Of a DNA stretch of 64,000 bases, positions 18,878 through 27,244 are shown one piece after another. The stretch is taken from positions 2,294,001 through 2,358,000 of the forward strand of contig NZ_CP073063.1 in assembly GCF_022654015.1 (NCBI RefSeq), written 5' to 3'. The position numbers were made by a program, and so were the translations under genes. Each line of letters begins with the position of its first letter. Position 1 is the stretch's first letter. Source of the stretch: Brevundimonas diminuta. Lineage in GTDB: Bacteria; Pseudomonadota; Alphaproteobacteria; Caulobacterales; Caulobacteraceae. The notes beneath the pieces are model-generated. The model ran no database searches. It saw nothing but the letters and a program-made list of their open reading frames with translations, and was not told the origin of the DNA.

Positions 18878-20122
18878 TCAGGGCATGGTGACGGACAAGG
18901 TGTCTTGCGCCCGCCCGTCGCCGGCCGGCGCCGTGATCCCGAGCATCCGCGCCAGGAAGGGCTGCACGTCGACACTGTCCAGATCGATCAGACGACGCCC
19001 GGCGACCACGCCCGGCCCATGGGCGATGAAGATCGCCGCCATCTCCGGCGCCTGGTTATCATAACCGTGGGCGCCGCCCGCGCGCGTCACCGGCCGATCC
19101 CGCGTCGCCGTCAGCCAGCCGGTTTCGACCAGACAAACGAACTGCGCCACGCGCGGGTTGGATCCATAGACCAGCCGCGCCGGCACGTCGGCCTTGTTCC
19201 AGCATTCCATATGGGGATGGCGCCCGACCAGCTTGGCCTGTACCTCGGCCTCGCGACCCGGCGCCGGATCGGCGGTCAGGACCGCCCCGCCATAGCCGAT
19301 CTTCAGCGCCGCCGGATCGATGATGTCGTCGATCCATACGACCCGGTCCGGCGAAGTCGCGGCCATGCCGTGATCCGAGACCACAACCAGCATCGTGCGA
19401 TCATAAAGCCCCCTCGCCTTCAGCCCCTCGATCAACCGTCCCATCGAGGCGTCGACCGACGCGGCGGCGGCGCGTGTTTCGGGCGCATCGGGGCCGTTGC
19501 GATGACCGGCGGTGTCGACGATGTCGAAGTACAGCGTCTCCAGCTTCGGTCGCTGATCCACCGGCAGGTCCAGCCACGACAGCAGACGATCCACGCGCGC
19601 ATCGCCCGGCATTCCCTGGTCGAACGGCGCCCACTGGCTGGGCCGCACGCCGTGGATCTCGACCTCCGATCCCGGCCAGAACATGGTGCCGGTGCGCACG
19701 CCCGCCTTTTCGGCCGTGACCCAGATCGGCTCGCCCTGGTCCCAGAAGCCGCTTTCCTTGCTGGACATGGTGAAGGCGCCCAGTTGCGCGTCGGTGAACC
19801 GGTTGCCGACCACGCCGTGGTGGTCCGGGTGCAGCCCCGTGACCAGCGTATAGTGATTGGGGAAGGTCACGCTGGGGAACGACGGCCGCATCGGTCCGAA
19901 CGCGCCGCCGGCGATCAGTCCATCCAGCACAGGCGTCTGCCCCTTGCCCAGATAATCCGGCGAGAAGCCGTCGATCGACACCAGGATGACCAGATCGGGA
20001 CGGGTCGTCTGCGCGGCCTGCTCGACAACCGGCGATGTACGGGCGGATTGCGGGGCCCCGGCGCACGACGCGACGGCGAAGGCGGCGGCCACGGCCAGGC
20101 TGGCGGCGACGAAACGAGACAT
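18878..20122 (-). CDS. lipoprotein nucleotide pyrophosphatase/phosphodiesterase (ENPP-like)
   Basis: 414 residues from ATG 20122 with GGAG upstream. The signal ends in a lipobox, AVASC (Cys20). The alkaline-phosphatase-superfamily core shows Asp51 in SIDGF, the nucleophile Thr86 in SFPSVTFPNH, metal ligands in DTAGH and SDHGM, and the late His in GAHGYDN. This set of ligands is that of the type I phosphodiesterase/nucleotide pyrophosphatase family, which cleaves phosphodiester or pyrophosphate bonds, probably in the periplasm here. The exact substrate is unknown. It is divergent from an ABC transporter operon. Confidence 0.92.
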   Translation of the reverse strand: MSRFVAASLAVAAAFAVASCAGAPQSARTSPVVEQAAQTTRPDLVILVSIDGFSPDYLGKGQTPVLDGLIAGGAFGPMRPSFPSVTFPNHYTLVTGLHPDHHGVVGNRFTDAQLGAFTMSSKESGFWDQGEPIWVTAEKAGVRTGTMFWPGSEVEIHGVRPSQWAPFDQGMPGDARVDRLLSWLDLPVDQRPKLETLYFDIVDTAGHRNGPDAPETRAAAASVDASMGRLIEGLKARGLYDRTMLVVVSDHGMAATSPDRVVWIDDIIDPAALKIGYGGAVLTADPAPGREAEVQAKLVGRHPHMECWNKADVPARLVYGSNPRVAQFVCLVETGWLTATRDRPVTRAGGAHGYDNQAPEMAAIFIAHGPGVVAGRRLIDLDSVDVQPFLARMLGITAPAGDGRAQDTLSVTMP

Positions 20123-20221
20123 GAACTTACTCCAAGGCGACACTGAACCATTGCCTAAACTTAATGGACGACAGCCACGCGACGGCTTGTGCGACCGGCG
20201 TTCACTCGCCAAGCTTGGCGT

Positions 20222-21133
20222 ATGGAAACCGTCATCGACATTCGCGGCCTGACCAAGACCTACGGGACGGTAAAGGCCTTGGACGGCCTGACCTTGTCGA
20301 TCCCGCGCGGCGGGGTCTACGGCATTCTGGGTCCCAATGGGGCGGGCAAATCGACGCTGTTTCGCACCCTGCTGGGTCTGATTCGGCCGACCGAGGGCGA
20401 GGCTGTGGTGATGGGCGGTCGGATCGGCGATCCGGCCTCGATGCGTCGCATGGGCTCGATGATCGAGACGCCGCGCTTTCCGCCCTTCATGACGGCCCGC
20501 CAGGTGCTGGAATGGCTGGCCCGCGCCCATGGCGGCGTGTCGTCGGCCGAGATCGACAATTGGCTGCAACGCGTCGGCCTGACCGAGGCCGCCAATCGCC
20601 GCGTGAAGGGCTTTTCGGTCGGCATGCTGCAACGCCTGGGTGTCGCCGCCGCCCTGATGACCAAGCCGGACCTGGTCATTCTGGATGAACCGACCAGCGG
20701 CATGGATCCGCCCGGCATCCAGGAGATGCGCGCCCTGATCCGCAGCCTGGCCGACCACGACGGCGTCACCGTCATCCTGGCCAGCCACCAGCTTCAGGAG
20801 GTCCAGCGCGTCTGCGACCGCGTCGCCATCTTCAACAAGGGCAAGGTCATCACCGAGGGCCGGGTCTCCGACCTGACCGCCTCGGGCGAGCGTTTGCGCC
20901 TGTCGGTCACGCCTCTGGCCAAGGCCATGTCCGTTCTGGGCGACCGCGCGACGCTTGAGGGCGACGCGGTGGTGGCCGCCGTGCCGCGTAGCGAAGCCGC
21001 CGCCGCCATCAAGGCTCTGATCGAGGGCGGCGTCGATATCGAAGAGGCGCGCTGGATCGGCGCGGACCTGGAAGACGTCTTCATGAGCGAAACCGGCTGG
21101 ACCGGCGTGCAGGAGCAAAACCGTGCTGGCTGA
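20222..21133 (+). CDS. ABC transporter ATP-binding subunit
   Basis: 303 residues from ATG 20222. Walker A GPNGAGKST (37-45), signature-like FSVGMLQRLGVAAAL, Walker B LVILDEPTSGMDP and the switch His in ILASHQLQEV are all present. The C-terminal 80 residues form the extension typical of ABC-2 type exporters (bacitracin, NatA or CcmA-like groups). It partners with the membrane protein that starts 11 bases before this gene ends. The upstream spacer has no strong Shine-Dalgarno site. Substrate is unknown. Confidence 0.93.
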   Translation: METVIDIRGLTKTYGTVKALDGLTLSIPRGGVYGILGPNGAGKSTLFRTLLGLIRPTEGEAVVMGGRIGDPASMRRMGSMIETPRFPPFMTARQVLEWLARAHGGVSSAEIDNWLQRVGLTEAANRRVKGFSVGMLQRLGVAAALMTKPDLVILDEPTSGMDPPGIQEMRALIRSLADHDGVTVILASHQLQEVQRVCDRVAIFNKGKVITEGRVSDLTASGERLRLSVTPLAKAMSVLGDRATLEGDAVVAAVPRSEAAAAIKALIEGGVDIEEARWIGADLEDVFMSETGWTGVQEQNRAG

Positions 21134-21980
21134 CGCGATCCGTTCCGAAACCTACCGCCTGTCCAAGAACCTCACCGCCCTGTTCTGGAGCGTGCTGTTC
21201 ATCCCGATCATGGGCGTGATCCTGGCCACCCTGGGCTTCGTGGTCGCCAAGGCCAATGAGGCCAAACTGGCGGGCAAGCTGCCGCCGGACATGATGAAGG
21301 GCGGCCCGCTCGATCTGGGGATGACCCTGGTCAAGAGCGCGGGCGACTTCGCCAATCCCGCGATCCTGATGTTCGTCCTGATCGGCGCGGCGACCATCTA
21401 CGCCGGCGACTATCGCTGGGAGACCTGGCGCCTGATCAGCGCGCGCAACACCCGGCCGAACCTGCTGACCGGCAAGGTCGCGGTCGTGGGTCTGGTGATC
21501 GTGCTGGCGACTTTCGCCGCCCTGATCTCCGACGTGATCGCCAGTGTGATCCAGGCGGCGGTGTTCGGCCGCCCCCTCACCTTCTCGATGACCGGCGCAG
21601 CGGCGGCGGACTTCGGCCTGCTGACCCTGACCTCCTGGGCGCGCATCCTGCAGTTCACCATGCTCGGCCTCCTGGCCGCCGTGGTGACGCGCTCGCTGCT
21701 GGCGGCCCTGTTCGCGCCGCTGGTGATCGGCGTGGCCCAGTTCTTCCTGCCGCAACTGCTGCTGCCGATGGGCGTGGCGCCGGACGGCTGGCTTCTGCCT
21801 CTGCTGTCGCCCGGCATGGCCACCGACCTGCTGAAGGCCGCCATCGCGGGCGGCGCTTCGGCGGCGCAACTGCCTGATCATGCCGTGCTGAAAGGCGTCC
21901 TCAGCCTGGCCCTGTGGATCGGCGTTCCCTTCGCCGCCGCCGTCGCCTGGTTCAACCGCCAGGACCTGTCGAAGGAATAG
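21123..21980 (+). CDS. ABC-2 type transporter permease
   Basis: 285 residues starting at GTG 21123, inside the end of the ATPase gene (11-base overlap, so coupled translation). About six membrane helices are visible, for example FIPIMGVILATLGFVV, AILMFVLIGAATIYAG, VAVVGLVIVLATFAALI and a last one near 265-280. The segment YRWETWRLISARNTRP resembles the cytoplasmic loop of ABC-2 permeases. It should form the channel of a small export system with the ATPase; the cargo is not evident from the neighbours. Confidence 0.88.
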   Translation: MLADAIRSETYRLSKNLTALFWSVLFIPIMGVILATLGFVVAKANEAKLAGKLPPDMMKGGPLDLGMTLVKSAGDFANPAILMFVLIGAATIYAGDYRWETWRLISARNTRPNLLTGKVAVVGLVIVLATFAALISDVIASVIQAAVFGRPLTFSMTGAAAADFGLLTLTSWARILQFTMLGLLAAVVTRSLLAALFAPLVIGVAQFFLPQLLLPMGVAPDGWLLPLLSPGMATDLLKAAIAGGASAAQLPDHAVLKGVLSLALWIGVPFAAAVAWFNRQDLSKE

Positions 21981-21998
21981 GCGGCGACGGACTACGCG

Positions 21999-22030
21999 CG
22001 CCTTCCGCAACCAGCCAGTCGCGGAAGGCG
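21999..22030. terminator. hairpin between convergent genes
   Basis: A 10-bp perfect stem, CGCCTTCCGC (21999-22008) with GCGGAAGGCG (22021-22030), lies between the permease stop and the convergent acetyltransferase stop. It has no U-tract, so its terminator role is an inference from position. Confidence 0.5.
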
Positions 22031-22052
22031 TTCACCGCCGCATCCTGGGCGG

Positions 22053-22511
22053 CTAAAGCCGTTTCTCCATGAAGACGTCCGCGCGCACATAGGGCGTGGG
22101 ACGTGGCGGCAGGTGAAAGAAACCGGCGCTTTCATACAAGGCGATCGCGGGCTTCAGGGCGCTGTTCGTTTCCAGATAGAGAAGGTCAGAGCCCGCTTGC
22201 CGCGCCGCCGCTTCACAGGCCTCCAGCAGGCGTCGCGCCAGCCCCAGGCCGCGCGCGGCGGGCGTGACCGTCATCTTGCAGACCTCCACCCCGTCATCGA
22301 TCGGGACCATGGCGCAGCAGCCCACGGCCTCCCCATCCCTCTGCGCGATGAAGATGCGCCCGCCCATGTCCAGGAACACGCCCTGCGGATCATCGATCGC
22401 CAGCCGATCCTTCGCTTCGATGGCGAAGCCGCCCTCGATCAGCCAGGCAGTGTTCAACTGCGCCCAGGCGGCGGCGTGATCGGGACGGAAATCGACGATG
22501 GCGACGGTCAT
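22053..22511 (-). CDS. GNAT-family N-acetyltransferase
   Basis: 152 residues. The GNAT fold is supported by the acetyl-CoA loop ARGLGLARRLLEACE (R/Q-x-x-G-x-A type), the beta-4 strand VCKMTVTPA and the C-terminal LYESAGF. Substrate is unknown. It is convergent with the ABC permease and separated from rplQ by the terminator of the ribosomal operon, so it has its own transcription. Confidence 0.9.
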   Translation of the reverse strand: MTVAIVDFRPDHAAAWAQLNTAWLIEGGFAIEAKDRLAIDDPQGVFLDMGGRIFIAQRDGEAVGCCAMVPIDDGVEVCKMTVTPAARGLGLARRLLEACEAAARQAGSDLLYLETNSALKPAIALYESAGFFHLPPRPTPYVRADVFMEKRL

Positions 22512-22542
22512 TCAACCGTCATGACTGGTTTGCACGCAAAGC

Positions 22543-22574
22543 AAAAGGGCGGTCGGATCGCTCCGACCGCCCTT
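22543..22574 (-). terminator. terminator of the ribosomal superoperon
   Basis: A 13-bp perfect stem (22545-22557 with 22562-22574, loop TCGC) lies 27 bases after the rplQ stop codon and is followed, reading leftward, by TTTTGC. It marks the end of the rpsJ-to-rplQ transcription unit. Confidence 0.85.
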
Positions 22575-22600
22575 CCGGCGTTTGGTCAAACGACCAAATC

Positions 22601-23020
22601 TTAGTCTTCGTCGTTGCCTTCGAAGGCCAGGACCGGACCGGAGTCCTTGCCCTTGGCTTCGACGTCGCGATCGACGAACTCAATGACGGCCATCGGGGCG
22701 TTGTCGCCGTGGCGGAAGCCGGCCTTCATGATGCGGATATAGCCGCCGTTACGCTCGCTGTAGCGCGGGCCCAGCGTTTCGAACAGCTTGCCGACTTGCG
22801 GCACGTCGCGAACCTGACTGATGGCCTGACGACGCGCGTGCAGGTCGCCCTTCTTGGCGAGGGTGACCAGCTTCTCGACGAAGGGACGCAGTTCCTTCGC
22901 CTTGGGCAGGGTCGTGGTGATCTGCTCGTGCTTGATCAGCGAGGCGGCCATGTTGGCGAACATGGCGGTGCGGTGGCTGGTCGTGCGACCGAGTTTACGA
23001 TGGGCGGCGCCGTGGCGCAT
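22601..23020 (-). CDS. rplQ: 50S ribosomal protein L17
   Basis: 139 residues. The start [17 protein letters not shown] is diagnostic for L17, which sits near the exit side of the 50S subunit. The core ends about residue 118 and an acidic tail (FEGNDED) follows. It is the last gene of the alpha block, after rpoA. Confidence 0.98.
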   Translation of the reverse strand: MRHGAAHRKLGRTTSHRTAMFANMAASLIKHEQITTTLPKAKELRPFVEKLVTLAKKGDLHARRQAISQVRDVPQVGKLFETLGPRYSERNGGYIRIMKAGFRHGDNAPMAVIEFVDRDVEAKGKDSGPVLAFEGNDED

Positions 23021-23124
23021 CTGGGTCTCTCCTACTCCGGAACCGGTATCCCAACAGGGACCTGGACCCGTAATCTTCTAACCGCCCCGACATTCTCCCG
23101 AAGGAGACGGGCGGAGGGTTGAAC

Positions 23125-24144
23125 TTAGATCTGGTCGTCGAACTTCTTGGCCAGATCTTCGATGTTTTCGGGCGGCCAGTTCGGCACGTCCATGCCGAGG
23201 CTGAGGCCCATCGTCGTGAGAACTTCCTTGATCTCGTTCAACGACTTGCGGCCGAAGTTCGGGGTGCGAAGCATTTCGCCCTCGGTCTTCTGGATCAGGT
23301 CGCCGATGTAGACGATGTTGTCATTCTTCAGGCAGTTGGCCGAACGAACCGACAGTTCCAGCTCGTCCACCTTCTTCAGCAGCGCCGGGTTGAAGGGCAG
23401 GTCGGGCTTGCCGTCCGACTGCTCGACAGCCTTCTTGGGCTCTTCGAAGGTGATGAAGATCTGGAGCTGATCCTGCAGGATGCGCGCGGCGTAGGCCACG
23501 GCGTCCACAGGCGTCACCGCGCCGTTGGTTTCGACTTCCAGCAGCAGCTTGTCGTAGTCCAGCGACTGACCCTGACGGGTCGGCTCGACGCGGTAAGCCA
23601 CCTTCTTGACCGGCGAATACAGGGCGTCGACGGCGATCAAGCCGATCGGCGCGTCTTCCGGACGGTTCAGCTCGGCGGCGACATAGCCCTTGCCGTTCTG
23701 GACGGTCAGTTCCATGCGCACCGATGCGCCGTCGTCCAGCGTGCAGATGACGTGGTCGGGGTTCAGAACCTCGATGTCCGCCGGCACGTCGATCTGGCCG
23801 GCCGTCACCGGGCCAGGACCCGTGGCGCGTAGCGTCATGCGCTTGGGGCCTTCGGCATGCATGCGCAGCGCCAGTTGCTTAATGTTCAGGACGATATCGA
23901 CCACGTCTTCGCGCACGCCTTCCAGCGACGAGAACTCATGGACGACGCCGTCGATCTGGATGGCCGTGACGGCCGCGCCTTGCAGCGAAGACAGCAGAAC
24001 GCGACGAAGCGCGTTGCCGAGCGTCACGCCGAAGCCACGCTCGAGGGGTTCGGCGACCAGGCGCGCCTTGCGCTGGGCATCGGAACCGGTCTCGATCTGA
24101 GGCTTCTCGGGACGGATCAGCTCTTGCCAGTTTCTTTCGATCAT
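23125..24144 (-). CDS. rpoA: RNA polymerase alpha subunit
   Basis: 339 residues. The N-terminal dimerisation domain shows [14 protein letters not shown] and the C-terminal domain (about 255-325) has [18 protein letters not shown], the helix-hairpin-helix region that contacts UP elements and activators. The length is that of alphaproteobacterial RpoA. It is in the usual place between rpsK and rplQ; rpsD, found here in gammaproteobacteria, is absent, as is normal in this class. Confidence 0.98.
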   Translation of the reverse strand: MIERNWQELIRPEKPQIETGSDAQRKARLVAEPLERGFGVTLGNALRRVLLSSLQGAAVTAIQIDGVVHEFSSLEGVREDVVDIVLNIKQLALRMHAEGPKRMTLRATGPGPVTAGQIDVPADIEVLNPDHVICTLDDGASVRMELTVQNGKGYVAAELNRPEDAPIGLIAVDALYSPVKKVAYRVEPTRQGQSLDYDKLLLEVETNGAVTPVDAVAYAARILQDQLQIFITFEEPKKAVEQSDGKPDLPFNPALLKKVDELELSVRSANCLKNDNIVYIGDLIQKTEGEMLRTPNFGRKSLNEIKEVLTTMGLSLGMDVPNWPPENIEDLAKKFDDQI

Positions 24145-24235
24145 TTTGTCCCTCGAACGGGTTTCGCCTGCTCCGGCCTTGTCGACGAGGCCATGATGGA
24201 GCGGACGGAGATGGGGGTGCTTTGGGCGGTGTCGC

Positions 24236-24625
24236 TTAGACGCGACGACGCTTGGGCGGACGGCAACCGTTGTGCGGCATCGGGGTGACGTCGCGGATCG
24301 TCGTGATCGTCAGACCGACCGACTGCAGCGCGCGCAGGGCCGATTCACGGCCGGAACCCGGACCCGAGACGTTCACTTCCAGCGTCTTCACGCCGTGTTC
24401 CTGGGCCTTCTTGCCGGCGTCTTCCGCAGCCATCTGAGCGGCGTAAGGGGTCGACTTACGCGAACCCTTGAAGCCCATGTGACCCGCCGACGACCACGAG
24501 ATCGCGTTGCCCTGGGCATCGGTGATCGTGATCATGGTGTTGTTGAACGAAGCATTCACGTGGGCGACGCCCGAGGTGATGTTCTTGCGCTCGCGCTTCT
24601 TTACGCGACCCGGTTCCTTGGCCAT
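24236..24625 (-). CDS. rpsK: 30S ribosomal protein S11
   Basis: 129 residues. Central motifs [15 protein letters not shown] and the C-terminal [16 protein letters not shown] are those of S11, which lines the platform of the 30S subunit near the mRNA exit. It starts 9 bases after rpsM. Confidence 0.98.
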   Translation of the reverse strand: MAKEPGRVKKRERKNITSGVAHVNASFNNTMITITDAQGNAISWSSAGHMGFKGSRKSTPYAAQMAAEDAGKKAQEHGVKTLEVNVSGPGSGRESALRALQSVGLTITTIRDVTPMPHNGCRPPKRRRV

Positions 24626-24634
24626 GTGTCTGTC

Positions 24635-25003
24635 TTACTTCTTCTTGCCGGCGATCGGCTTGGCGGGACCCTTGCGGGTGCGGGCGTTCGTGTGGGTGCG
24701 CTGACCGCGGACCGGCAGGCCCTTGCGGTGACGCAGGCCGCGGTAGCAGGCCAGATCCATCAGACGCTTGATGTTCATCGACGTCTCGCGGCGCAGGTCG
24801 CCCTCGACGGTGTGATCCTTGTCGATCGTTTCGCGGATCGACAGGACTTCGGCGTCCGTCAGCTGGTTCACCCGGCGGGCGGGCTCGATGCCCACCTTCT
24901 CGGTGATGTCCTTGGCGGCGGCCGGGCCGATGCCATGGATATACTGAAGCGCGATCTCTACGCGCTTGTTGGTCGGGATGTTGACGCCAGCAATACGGGC
25001 CAC
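24635..25003 (-). CDS. rpsM: 30S ribosomal protein S13 (GTG start)
   Basis: 122 residues. The canonical S13 N-terminus (M/V)ARIAGVNIP is encoded from a GTG at 25003 with GGAG seven bases upstream; a longer in-frame reading from 25039 adds residues absent from the family. The C-terminal [18 protein letters not shown] is typical; S13 sits in the head of the 30S subunit and contacts tRNA and the 50S. It is the first gene after the inserted TonB-like pair and after the promoter at 25090-25117. Confidence 0.96.
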   Translation of the reverse strand: MARIAGVNIPTNKRVEIALQYIHGIGPAAAKDITEKVGIEPARRVNQLTDAEVLSIRETIDKDHTVEGDLRRETSMNIKRLMDLACYRGLRHRKGLPVRGQRTHTNARTRKGPAKPIAGKKK

Positions 25004-25040
25004 GAAATTCTCCAGATACGCGTTAGTCAGACGCAACAAA

Positions 25041-25089
25041 CGCTCCGGTTAACAAACCAGGAGCGTGGCGCCCTTCGCGGGAAGGCGCC
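25041..25089 (-). other. hairpins in the rpsM leader
   Basis: CGCTCC (25041-25046) pairs with GGAGCG (25060-25065), extended by GGTT/AACC with one bulged base. A second stem, broken by one bulge, spans 25067-25089. The first hairpin ends 38 bases upstream of the rpsM start codon. With the promoter just upstream, the first stem would be in the leader RNA, a plausible site for feedback control by a ribosomal protein of this block. Confidence 0.45.
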
Positions 25090-25117
25090 CTTATACAGAT
25101 GATTCACCGGGCGTCAA
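25090..25117 (-). promoter_or_regulatory. sigma-70 promoter for rpsM-rpsK-rpoA-rplQ
   Basis: Reading leftward: -35 TTGACG (25117-25112), 16-base spacer, -10 TATAAG (25095-25090). Start is expected near 25083, about 80 bases before the rpsM GTG. The -35 box contains the stop codon of the TonB-like gene. TTGACG is the usual -35 of Caulobacter housekeeping promoters. Confidence 0.7.
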
Positions 25118-25836
25118 CCAGAGGGCTTATCGGCGTCCTTTGGCGGCGCGGGGAAAGCCAAGGCGATCGTCATTGCTTGTCGATCCAAGGCGCGCCCTCT
25201 GCTCGTGGGAGGCTTGATCCGGAACTCGCGCGCCCGCGCTAACGCCTCACGTCGATAGCCGGATGGACGGGGGTGCTCCCCCACGACGCGGCACCGCTCT
25301 AATCTCTCCGTCAGCCTTAGCTGGCAGCGTAGCACCACATGAGCCCCGGTCGAGTCGTAAAGCGATGCTCGCGATACAGCCTCCGATATCGCAGCGTTGG
25401 CGGGGCCTTGGATCAAGATTGGAGCGGTGCGGCCTCCGCCGCCGTCACCGTCACCTGCGCCTCTGCCATTACCGGTTCCGCCCTGACCCAGCCCCGGCTG
25501 CTCGCTTTCAATATCGGCCAAACCGATCACATGCGGTCGCTCGTCGGCTTGGATACGAGGCTGTTCCAGCTCTTGCTCAACTTTGCGCGGGATTGGCGGC
25601 TTGTGCGTGCGAGACGGCGCCGCCGCAGCGCCGCCCGTCTTGGCAACTTCTGGCTGGCTGCCGAGATCGACACGCGGCGACAGAACGACGTCAAAGATGG
25701 GAGGCGCGACCGGGATGCTGACTTCAGTCCTCGTCAGCGCCAACAACCACAAAGCGGCAATGTGCACTGCCGTCACCAGGACGATCGCCATCCGCCGGCT
25801 GCGCCGAGCTTGGAACACAGACGGCGTGACGAACAT
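25114..25836 (-). CDS. TonB-like energy-transducer protein (second of a pair)
   Basis: 240 residues. A single N-terminal membrane helix (about 16-35) includes His25 in TAVHIAALW, reminiscent of the SxxxH motif of TonB. A periplasmic linker follows, rich in Pro, Arg, Glu and Gly (GLGQGGTGNGRGAGDGDGGGG, in part), and then a C-terminal alpha/beta domain (about 150-232) with HVVLRCQLRLTERLERCRVV and FRIKPP, like the TonB C-terminal fold. Two Cys lie ten residues apart in that domain. It is a paralog of the gene just upstream. TonB couples the ExbBD proton motor to outer-membrane receptors, but no exbB/exbD lies here and the job is not known. Confidence 0.7.
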   Translation of the reverse strand: MFVTPSVFQARRSRRMAIVLVTAVHIAALWLLALTRTEVSIPVAPPIFDVVLSPRVDLGSQPEVAKTGGAAAAPSRTHKPPIPRKVEQELEQPRIQADERPHVIGLADIESEQPGLGQGGTGNGRGAGDGDGGGGRTAPILIQGPANAAISEAVSRASLYDSTGAHVVLRCQLRLTERLERCRVVGEHPRPSGYRREALARAREFRIKPPTSRGRALDRQAMTIALAFPAPPKDADKPSG

Positions 25837-25881
25837 GACCTTCCCTCCAGGTCACCAACATGAAATCCACAGTTGCGGCCG

Positions 25882-26619
25882 TCAACCTCTGTTCGGCGGG
25901 CGGCCGAAATCGACGCCGACGGTGACCCGCTGGCCCTCGACCGGTCGACCGTCTTCGGTCGGCGGCTGGAAGCGGAAATAGCCGGACACCTGCAAGCCGG
26001 CCGCGCCGAAGCCCAGACCGGGGGGCGTCTCTTGAACGACGCGGCAACCGTCCAGCCGGCTGTCCAAACGAATGACGCAGGACAGTTCGACACGACCGTA
26101 ACGGCTGCGGGCGCCGGGCGGGTGGTTGGCGCGAATCTGGCCGATGGTGGGCCCGTTGACCAGACGCGGTCCGGTCGAGCCGCTACCGGGGCCGGATCCA
26201 GAGCCGACGCCGGATCCGCTGCCTGTCCCCTGCCCGCCCTGGCCAAAGCCGGGTTGCGGCGACGGCGCCGGCGCGACCCCGACGACGGGGGCGGGTTCCG
26301 GCGCCTTGACGGGCGGCGCCGGAACTTCGCGCGGGCGTTCCTTGGGCGGAGGCGGCGGCGTGTGAATGACGGATGGCGCAGCGGGCGCGCCGCCGCCGGT
26401 CTCGGGCGCCGGTGGTTCGTTGGAAATGAGCGGCGGCGGATCGTAGAGCACGACCTCGAACGGCGGCGGCTCTAACACAGGCGTCGGGGACGGTCCCCTC
26501 ACCTGCCCCAGAAACAGGAACAGGCCGATCTCGGCGACCGCAACGGCGACGAATATGCCCGCCATGCGCCAGCGACGCAGGCGGGTCTTCTGGGGCTTGG
26601 GATCATCCAACTCAGTCAT
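25882..26619 (-). CDS. TonB-like energy-transducer protein (first of a pair)
   Basis: 245 residues. A cytoplasmic basic stretch (KTRLRRWR), one membrane helix (about 20-40), a long Pro-rich then Gly/Ser-rich linker (PPPPPKERPREVPAPP, GSGSGVGSGSGPGSGS) and a C-terminal domain (about 170-240) with GRVELSCVIRLDSRLDGCRVV (partly shown in the paralog) and FRFQPPTEDGRPV. This is the TonB plan: anchor, periplasm-spanning arm, receptor-binding domain. Its membrane helix has no His. It lies 27 bases downstream of adk and 45 bases upstream of its paralog, in the transcription direction of the ribosomal genes. Confidence 0.7.
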   Translation of the reverse strand: MTELDDPKPQKTRLRRWRMAGIFVAVAVAEIGLFLFLGQVRGPSPTPVLEPPPFEVVLYDPPPLISNEPPAPETGGGAPAAPSVIHTPPPPPKERPREVPAPPVKAPEPAPVVGVAPAPSPQPGFGQGGQGTGSGSGVGSGSGPGSGSTGPRLVNGPTIGQIRANHPPGARSRYGRVELSCVIRLDSRLDGCRVVQETPPGLGFGAAGLQVSGYFRFQPPTEDGRPVEGQRVTVGVDFGRPPNRG

Positions 26620-26646
26620 CAGGCGATCAACGCCCGAAAACGCAAA

Positions 26647-27207
26647 TCAGGCCAAGGCCTCGTCGATCGCCTTGGCGACGGATTCGATCGAGCCCATGCC
26701 GTCGGCCTCGGTCAACTTGCCCTGGGCTTCGTAGTAGGGAAGCAGAGGCGCGGTGTTGCGGTTGTAGGCCTCGAGCCGGACCTTAAACGATTCCGGATTG
26801 TCGTCCGGACGGCCCTGTTCGGCGAAGCGCTTGGCGATCCGTTCGGTCAGGGCGGCGTCGTCAACCTTCAGGCGGACGACGGCGTCGATCTGAACACCGC
26901 GCTTGGCCAGCATCTCGTCCAGCGCCTCGGCCTGGGCCACGGTGCGGGGGAAGCCGTCGAAGATGGCGCCGCCGGCGGCCTCGGCCTCCGTCAGGCGATC
27001 CTCGATCAGAGCGATGACGATCTCGTCGGTGACCAGATCGCCGCGCGCCAGCACATCCTTGACCTTCAGTCCCAGCTCCGACCCCGAGGCGATCGCGGCG
27101 CGAAGCATGTCGCCGGTGGAGAGCTGGACCATGCCCTTCTCTTCCACCAGCCGCTTGGCCTGGGTGCCCTTGCCCGCCGCCGGCGGTCCGAACAGGATCA
27201 AGTTCAT
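26647..27207 (-). CDS. adk: adenylate kinase (short LID form)
   Basis: 186 residues. P-loop GPPAAGKGTQAKRL (the second Gly of the usual GPPGAGKGT is Ala), DGFPRT in the NMP-binding part, and a short LID without the zinc or extended LID insertion of E. coli-type enzymes. It interconverts ATP, AMP and ADP. Adk between secY and rpsM is the usual alphaproteobacterial order, but here two extra genes separate it from rpsM. Confidence 0.96.
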   Translation of the reverse strand: MNLILFGPPAAGKGTQAKRLVEEKGMVQLSTGDMLRAAIASGSELGLKVKDVLARGDLVTDEIVIALIEDRLTEAEAAGGAIFDGFPRTVAQAEALDEMLAKRGVQIDAVVRLKVDDAALTERIAKRFAEQGRPDDNPESFKVRLEAYNRNTAPLLPYYEAQGKLTEADGMGSIESVAKAIDEALA

Positions 27208-27244
27208 GCTTCAGCCCTCCCCTGGGCGTCTGACAACCTAAGAC

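Noticed and set aside
25003..27207. rpmJ (L36) or rpsD expected near secY, adk or rpsM
   Set aside because: Every base of this interval is accounted for by adk, the two TonB-like genes and rpsM; no L36-like Cys/Lys-rich frame was seen. Both genes are normally elsewhere in alphaproteobacteria.
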